DNA of 64,000 nucleotides, taken from NCBI GenBank assembly GCA_024867545.1, contig JANFNE010000063.1, positions 1 to 64,000 of the forward strand, in the 5' to 3' direction. Shown in pieces: positions 58,017 to 64,000 of this stretch. The position numbers and the translations under genes were made by a program. The stretch comes from Phytopythium helicoides (taxonomy: Eukaryota; Oomycota; Peronosporomycetes; Pythiales; Pythiaceae). Each line of letters starts with the position of its first letter. Position 1 is the stretch's first letter. The notes below the pieces were generated by a model, which saw nothing but the letters and a program-made list of their open reading frames with translations, searched no databases and had not been told where the DNA came from.

Positions 58017-58415
58017 TCATTCGACTTGTGGAGCCTGCTGCATTCGCGACGATAGCACTTCTACGATTTGCTTCTGCCCAAAGAGATCCGCCAGGTCCGT
58101 CGGTGTCTGGTCCATCCGGTTTCGTGCGTTGACCAAAGCGCCATGAGCTAAGAGAATATCAAGGCACTCGTGATTTCCGAGATAAGCAGCCTTGTGCAGT
58201 GCAGTGTTCCCGGATCCGTCGACCACATGGAGATTCGCTCCTTTCTCAAGAAGGAATTCCAGGCACGCTGGCTGATTTTCCTTCACTGCCCAAAGTAAAA
58301 GGGACCAGTCATCATCCGCATCCACGAAGTTGACGTCAGCTCCCTCATCTACCAAGCGCTTCGCAACGTCAAGGTCGCCGTCGCAAACAGCCTCTCGCAG
58401 TGCTTCCCCACTCAT
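58017..58415 (-). CDS. Small ankyrin-repeat protein (132 aa)
   Basis: From the ATG at 58415 (MSGEALREAVCDGD) the protein is almost entirely three to four ankyrin repeats: DVAKRLVDEGADVNFVD, WSLLLWAVKENQPACLEFLL, GNTALHKAAYLGNHECLDIL and MDQTPTDLADLFGQ. Such proteins are protein-binding adaptors and the partner is unknown. Single exon, no signal peptide. It is divergent from the TPR-like gene 118 bp away. It is unrelated in detail to the ankyrin half of the kinase gene at 31.5 kb. Confidence 0.75.
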   Translation of the reverse strand: MSGEALREAVCDGDLDVAKRLVDEGADVNFVDADDDWSLLLWAVKENQPACLEFLLEKGANLHVVDGSGNTALHKAAYLGNHECLDILLAHGALVNARNRMDQTPTDLADLFGQKQIVEVLSSRMQQAPQVE

Positions 58416-58533
58416 CGTCAGCAAAGTCAAATGTGACCCATTGCAACCGCCGTTGGTTACATCCGGATATCGTGAAGAGGATTATTTTGGGATCAAGCTT
58501 TCATCAGAAAATTCATCCTCAAAAGGCGGCACA

Positions 58534-61053
58534 ATGATTCAATCAGAGCAAGCGATGAATGCCAATGGTGTTTTCTTGACATCTCCACCAGAGATCAATA
58601 GGTGAGGCAAGTTATAAAGTACCTCGAGGTGTCTGTGTTGATTTCCCAAGTGTGCCTGGAATGCTCACGATTTTATCATAGGATGGGGGCATCAAGTGTC
58701 CAGATGATCCCTGTAGATGAAGTTTCGGCCATTGTACAGGCAGGTCCTGGTTCAGTTGTTGCCCTCTCCTATGCAATATGCAAACTAATTGCTCGAGCAG
58801 AGAATCACGACTGAGCATGAGTTGCGTCTTAAGCAAGAGCGAAAAGCGATTGTACAAGAAGTCCTTGCAAGCTTACGTGAAGGCAGTAGGCAGACCGAAG
58901 CAAAAGACGAGCACGTCAATGCTGCTTTTTCGACCCATTTACCACCAGAAGGTCTGGTGGGCATCTCAAAACACAATTGCCACCAACGCCATGTCAACAC
59001 GCCAACTCGCCTCGAGAAAAATATCCACTCCTTAATGCTTCATTCTATCTCCGAGAATGGACTTGGTTATCCACATGTACAACGCACAGCTGTTGGCACC
59101 TCCGCAAGCAAAACTCCTCTGCATGATACTCCTCTGCATGATACTCCTCTGCATGATGGAGATTCCAGTCAATGCTCTCAACCTCTGATCTTGTGTAGAG
59201 CAGAAGCCGCAGATAATTCACCGTCGATCGAGTTATCCTGCAATATTTCGTCGCAACACTATCCATTGGAGTTCGACACAAGGTCAGGACAAGGTGGTCA
59301 CGAAACTCACAGCGACATGGTAAGTTCATCCAGGAGTGGCAAAAAGAAGCCAACGCACTCCAAAGCGAGCAGATCCGGTCCGATTCGCAAAGATCATCCG
59401 CTGCGCATTAGTCGCCGGAAAAGCAGAGATACACTTGTAGATGCCAGCGTCGATGAGTCATTTCGATCCGTTCGTAGCAAAATTGATCATCGAACCCTTG
59501 CAATCCTCGATAAATCGCGGGCGCTGATCGGTCAAACACCTCAACTACCAGAAACACTAGCATCAGTAGCCGAGTTGAGACAAAAGTATCGTGCTGCCGT
59601 TCAAAAAACCATTGCTGAATCCGGAATCCAGGAAAAAGAGGGTGAAACTGAAGAAAGTGCCGATCCTCATGTAAGTGAAAGTGAAAGCTCACATCTGCAA
59701 GAAGCAATCCCGCCCAGTACTGCAATGGATACGTCAGCGCGCAACTGTGTCAATGCTCAAACATCGGCAAATAGCAACATCGAATCTCAAGTACGGTGTG
59801 ATATCGAGCTTCTCCAGCCTCCCGAAGATCCACCAGAAGATGAAAACGAATGGGAAAACGAGCTGGCCCGACAAATTTTAACAATTTACGCGACCTCGGT
59901 CAAAGCAAAAGCTGAAGCGGCAGAGGCAATGACCAATCGACCGACAAGCAGCTCGTCTCGATGCAATGCTCGAACGCCAAATCGCTCAACTCGTCGTCCT
60001 GGTGCGTCATCATCGGGATTGCTACCTGTCTTGACTCAGCAAGCTCGTGGCACAGCAATGCCTGAAAGCTGTCAACCTCCAACCGCTGTTAGACGACTTA
60101 ATGCTAGCGTGAACTTCTCGTGGGAACCATCTCAACGGCTTCAAGACGGTAAGGTAGTTGTGAACATGCCCAAAATCCCCAAGCCCATCTGGTTCGCTGG
60201 TACTGGCGCAGTGAAAGCTGTGTGGTGCGCTCTGACGGAAGGTTACGGAGAACTGACCTCCTCACTAGGTCAAGCTACCTCTCAATCGTTATCGGCTCTG
60301 TGCAGTCATAGACTGTGTGAAGAAGTCCGTCGTATGGAAGCTCAACAAAAGTTTATCGAGTGCGTAACATCGATCGAGTCGCTACTGATTGCTCTTGTCC
60401 GCGCACGGGGAGCCAGCGATCTCGAGATCAAGCTTTGGAAGCAACTAGTTGTAACATGCAATGCCTTTGCGAGTCGCTGTATCGACTACAAGCGATTCTC
60501 AGCTGCGCTGAAGCTCATGAAGCAGGTCGAGCACCTGGTAGACAACTCTGTGCTCGTCGACGGCGTCATGAGGCTGGAGCTGCTCGCCTATCTCTACGAC
60601 ACTTACGCTCACTACTACTACCGGCGTCGTAAGCCTCACGCAGGATTCGAGTACTGCCGCAAGGCGCTCGAGATCCATGCGCGGCAGTCGAGCTGGGCTC
60701 ACGTGGCCAAGACGCGCCTGCACGTGGCAGCGCTGCTGTCATTCCAGAAGAAGCACGCGCAGGCACTCGCACAGCTCGCTAGCATCCTCGAGCTCATCGA
60801 GGCTAACAAGCTGGAGGAGGGTGGCGCGTCGGGCCAGAAGCTGTGCCTCGTGTCCGTGTGCTACAACAACCTGGCCGTGGAGCAGCTACACCAGCGCGCG
60901 TTCGAGGCCGCGGGCGTGGCTGCTGATAACGCACAGCGCCTCGCGCGCCTTTGCCTCAGCTACAGCAATCGCTGGCTCGCGCAGCTCGACGCCACGCGCC
61001 AGTGCGTCGCGCTCGCCGTCGCCACGCTGCTCGAGCCCATCGATAAAGCGTAG
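58534..61053 (+). CDS. Uncharacterised protein with C-terminal TPR-like helices
   Basis: Exons 58534-58601, 58682-58733 and 58801-61053 join in phase (introns 80 and 67 bp) to about 790 residues. The first is open upstream of 58534, so the start could be earlier. The N-terminus has a short coiled coil (EHELRLKQERKAIVQEVLAS). Residues about 50-450 are serine-rich and look disordered, with a small tandem repeat (TPLHD three times, 59116-59160). The last 270 residues are helical with TPR-like pairs (WKQLVVTCNAFASRC, AYLYDTYAHYYYRRRKPHAG, CYNNLAVEQLHQRAFEAAG). This end is GC-rich, while the rest is not. I do not recognise the family. A scaffold role is plausible from the repeats only. Confidence 0.7.
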
Positions 61054-61242
61054 CCATCTCCCTTCCCAAACTGTAGCCATCGAAGTCGCCATCAGGTACC
61101 TCAATAAAACATACAGCTTACCTCGCTATAATATCCATATACCCCAGCTAAGTTATGTGTAATTTGTTAAGTTCTCCCGGAAAGGCCGCCGCCGCTCTCC
61201 CCCTCATCTCTATAGTGAACACCAGTCTAAATTGGTGGCAAC

Positions 61243-63083
61243 ATGCGCCGGCAGAGCCTGCGGCCGCGGCAGATCGACATCCATGCGCGCATGCGCATCA
61301 TCCGCAGCGAGGAGGACCTGGAGGCGGACGACGAGGCCGGCGCCTCGTCTGCTGGCGCGGGCGCGGGCTCGGCGGGCGCTGCGGGCGGCGCGACGTCCTT
61401 CGCGGAGCTCATTGCGGTGCGTTTCCCCCCTGCGTTTTGCTGCATTTTCCCATTCGATGGCGGGGCTGACGGCGCTGCGGACGCCGACGGAAGAACGTGG
61501 ACGACCCGAACAACCCGCGGGGACGTCCGGGCGCGCGCAGGAAGAAGAAGAACATCCCGATCCCCGTGATTCTGACGGTGCCGACGTACGAGGACGCCGT
61601 GTCGGCCGACTTTCGAGCCCCCACGGCCTACGTGCGCTACCAGGCGCTGCCCCCGGCCGACCCCAAGGACGAACCGGTCGAGCTGGATCTGGAGCTGGCA
61701 GAGATCAAGTGGCTCAGGCAGCACCCAAAGTACGGCGCAGACGGAGACCCGCGCTACCAGCTGCCGCTCGAGCGGTTCGCGCAGATGCTGGACGCGCTCG
61801 AGAAGGCCTCGGCGCTCATCAACCCCAGCGTCATTACGCTCGCAGAGGCGGAGCAGGTGCTCACTAGACAGCTCGGCCTACCCAAGGCCTCACCGCTCAA
61901 CAGAGTAAACGCCGACGTGTACAACTACTGGGCCGCCAAGCGCCAGCAGCTCAAACGCCCGCTGCTGCGCAAGTACTGGCCGCAGACACCGCTTAACGAT
62001 ACCAACCCGCACCTGGTCTTCCGCCCGCGCGAAAAGGAACGCTACAAGCTGCGCAAGCACCGCAAGAACGACATGGAGGGCTACCGCAAGCTGCAGCAGC
62101 TGCGCGCCGACTTTGAACGCGTGCGCCACATGATTGAGCTCGTCAAACGCCGCGAGACGCTCAAGCGCCGCCAGATCGAAGTGCTTGACGAGGTGCGACG
62201 CCAAGCAATCTACGAGCTCACAGATCGCAGTGGGGTGATTCGCAAGCCAGCGATTCCCTCGGATGGCGACGAGAGCGAGAGAAAGAGACACAAAAAGCAC
62301 AAAAAGAAGAAGCAAAGGTCTGAGAGTATCAGCGACGTCACAGGGGATTTCGGCACTGGCAGTGGAAGCAAAGCCAATGCTGGTATCGATGGGTCAGAGT
62401 TGAGTGGAGCGAACGGGAGTGCAGCCCTACATGGATCTAGTGCGGGAGTTGCATCGCCTGCTGGTGTCGACACTCGCCAGATTCCCTCGTTCATGGAGTA
62501 CGATACGTCGCTCAATTTCCAAGTGGATAGTGCCGAGGACGCAGAACTCAATGGCAGTGGTGGTCCAGCGTATCCGTCGTACCCTCTCGAGACACCACAA
62601 CTCATGGCTGCTATCTTTTCGCAACCTCCAAAGTTTCGCTGCCGTGGACGCATTGGCCGTGGTGGGCGATACGTGATCGACCGCATCCCAGTACCGACTA
62701 GCCGATGCTATGCTCCATCCGAAACCACTGCAACGCCATTATCAGCAAGCACGTCTACTTCTGGAAATTCTGCAAGCGCAGCTTCCTCCACTGCAGCTGC
62801 CTCGACGGGTGTATCATCTCATCCGTCTGTCGGGGAGGCACTCAATAGTGGTCTTCATGGAGCGATCCTAGTGCACGAGACCGCCTTCCGTCCGCTCTCC
62901 CACAAGATCGAGACGGTGACGTCGAAGCGCTTGGACGATATCTATGCCATGAGCGACAGTGAAGAGGAACTGCTGGAGCCACTGTCGTCTTCCGTCTACG
63001 AAGTGTCGACGTCTCGGAAGTCGTCGTCCGGTGGGAAATCACACCCTGCTTCTCGTCCAATCAAGTTTACGATGGAAGTCTAG
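61243..63083 (+). CDS. EPC1: Enhancer of Polycomb homologue (NuA4-type HAT subunit)
   Basis: Exons 61243-61416 and 61494-63083 join in phase (77-bp intron) to about 587 residues. The EPL1 domain begins in exon 1 (RRQSLRPRQIDIHARMRIIR) and continues with NIPIPVILTVPTYEDAVSAD, then DLELAEIKWLRQHP. The Enhancer-of-Polycomb-specific block lies at residues 210-240 (FRPREKERYKLRKHRKNDME). A lysine-rich stretch (ERKRHKKHKKKKQR) is a likely nuclear signal, and the C-terminal half is serine-rich and probably disordered. The yeast relative Epl1 holds the Esa1 acetyltransferase module of NuA4. The symbol names the family; yeast usage would be EPL1. The gene is single-copy in this window and looks intact. 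Confidence 0.85.
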
Positions 63084-63377
63084 GCTGGGTCTCAGCGTGC
63101 GCTTGACACTTTTTCCCTATCGATTCCGAGTCAGGGGTAACGGGAAACATGGTTTTTCATGATATTTACCAACGTGTTTGTGTCTAGCGAGGCCCTCGCG
63201 CCGATCGATCTCGAGGTTGCTGCCGGTTTGCAGTCCTCACAGCTAGATCTTCACCACGCTCCAATTCAGCGAACGGACGAACAAGCACCTGTATCCACAC
63301 CAACACGAGATCAACAATCAAAAGTCACTCGCAGGGGGAAAATGGTAAACGTACCGAGGTCGTGGTTGCTCGAGCGA
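63084..63377. other. 3' intergenic stretch, possible minus-strand 3' exon
   Basis: About 290 bp between the Enhancer-of-Polycomb stop and the minus-strand gene at the edge. A plus-strand ORF (63159-63449) overlaps the minus-strand gene and has no recognisable domain, so I do not call it. No RNA gene is seen. Confidence 0.4.
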
Positions 63378-63998
63378 TCACCTGACCTCCAGGCACCCGA
63401 CGATCAAAAGGGCTTTCCACGCGCATGCCACGAGCTCTGGTTTCAATAAACGATCAGTACTCGGGGAGTCCTTACAATGGATTAGCTGGTGAACGCACTC
63501 ATTTCCATCCTCAATCTTCCTGCGGACGGAATTTTGCGCGATGGACGGGCCGTAGACGATGTGGTCTGCCAATACTGTACGCCGTAGAGGAATGCGATTT
63601 CGACCGTCATCCAAGTTCACAAACCCTCGACGAACCCCAGCGGTAGATGCGCGCAATCCCGGCCCACTCGCTGACATCGATAAACGCTCGCTTATTTGTT
63701 TCTGTTCATGCTGACGGCGGTGACGAGCAGCTGCTGCAATCGCAAACAGATCATCTGCAGGATCTGCCTCGTGATCTTGGTCTTTGCGATTTGTTGGCTT
63801 CAAAGGCATTTGTGGGGTGTAACTGGAGTCCACGGGTTCATATGAATGCAATGAAGCGAACCTCCCACCGCAGTCAATACATTTCTGGCGATGCGGAGAT
63901 CCTGGGCTTCCAGGTTGTGACGCGGCTGGCGTGTACACCGACTGATCGCATGAGAGGCATCGAAGTGGCGACTTTGCCAACGACGGAGTAGGTGCTAG
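63378..63998 (-). CDS. Edge-truncated protein with paired CxxC motifs (possible QRICH2-like)
   Basis: The minus-strand frame is open to the end of the window without a start, so the N-terminus lies outside. Near the start of the visible part are CLSCDQSVY and KCIDCGGRF, two CxxC pairs 30 residues apart, followed by a polar Arg/Ser-rich tail. The CLSCD motif reminds me of the C-terminal end of the DUF4795/QRICH2 flagellar family, but this is a weak resemblance. The last 40 codons before 63378 may be intron read-through. Function is not assigned. Confidence 0.5.
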   Translation of the reverse strand, partial: LAPTPSLAKSPLRCLSCDQSVYTPAASQPGSPGSPHRQKCIDCGGRFASLHSYEPVDSSYTPQMPLKPTNRKDQDHEADPADDLFAIAAAARHRRQHEQKQISERLSMSASGPGLRASTAGVRRGFVNLDDGRNRIPLRRTVLADHIVYGPSIAQNSVRRKIEDGNECVHQLIHCKDSPSTDRLLKPELVACAWKALLIVGCLEVR

Positions 63999-64000
63999 CG

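Noticed and set aside
63159..63449. 96-codon plus-strand ORF near the right end
   Set aside because: Overlaps the minus-strand edge gene, has no domain and sits in a 3' region. It is not supported as a gene.

Overview
This window is one end of a linear eukaryotic chromosome, almost certainly from an oomycete (Phytophthora or a close relative). It opens with about 29 tandem CCCTAAA telomere repeats. Introns are short (mostly 60-80 bp) with GTRNGT-like donors. Flagellar genes (DZIP1, CEP76, ERICH6-like) sit among unicellular-eukaryote housekeeping genes. The transposons are oomycete-style: a Mutator-like element fused to a Ulp1 protease, a tyrosine-recombinase Crypton, and a hAT element. Species is not assigned.

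Layout. 1-203 is telomere. 204-6687 is AT-rich subtelomere with no intact gene. It holds a degenerate interstitial telomere block with a second copy of the telomere-flanking sequence, a near-perfect 58-bp fold-back, a decayed MULE transposase (about 2.7-4.4 kb) and a decayed hAT transposase (about 4.8-5.6 kb). 6688-24257 is a tandem array of a 2,376-bp unit (about 7.4 copies, nearly identical). Each unit carries a minus-strand 157-aa coiled-coil ORF, so there are eight copies. 24258-28982 is a MULE with a C-terminal Ulp1-type protease, broken by an 11-bp duplication, a 1-bp frameshift and probably a late stop. 29277-31337 is a broken Crypton recombinase on the minus strand. 31531-35452 is an ankyrin plus double TKL-kinase gene cut by an in-frame TAG where a conserved tryptophan would be expected.

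From about 35.6 kb the window becomes ordinary gene-dense, intron-poor core genome: an ERICH6/FAM194-like protein with a pseudo-receiver tail, a START-FYVE protein, class I DAHP synthase, DZIP1 (-), NAXD, PPP4R2, CEP76 (-), a cyclic-nucleotide-type ion channel, ELP2 (-), an interrupted XRCC2, a small ankyrin protein (-), a TPR-like protein, an Enhancer-of-Polycomb homologue, and an edge-truncated minus-strand gene.

How it fits together. The telomeric 35 kb is repeats, dead transposons and a decaying kinase gene. The inner 28 kb holds conserved genes packed divergently or convergently with gaps of 38-180 bp. Several products (DZIP1, CEP76, ERICH6-like, possibly the edge gene) point to basal body and flagellum function, which in oomycetes means the zoospore. 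The best candidates for something undescribed are the 2,376-bp coding satellite, the CTGGAT motif confined to the non-coding parts of the Ulp1-MULE, and the kinase gene interrupted at a single codon. Exon boundaries were inferred by eye from splice sites and phase. No similarity search was run.
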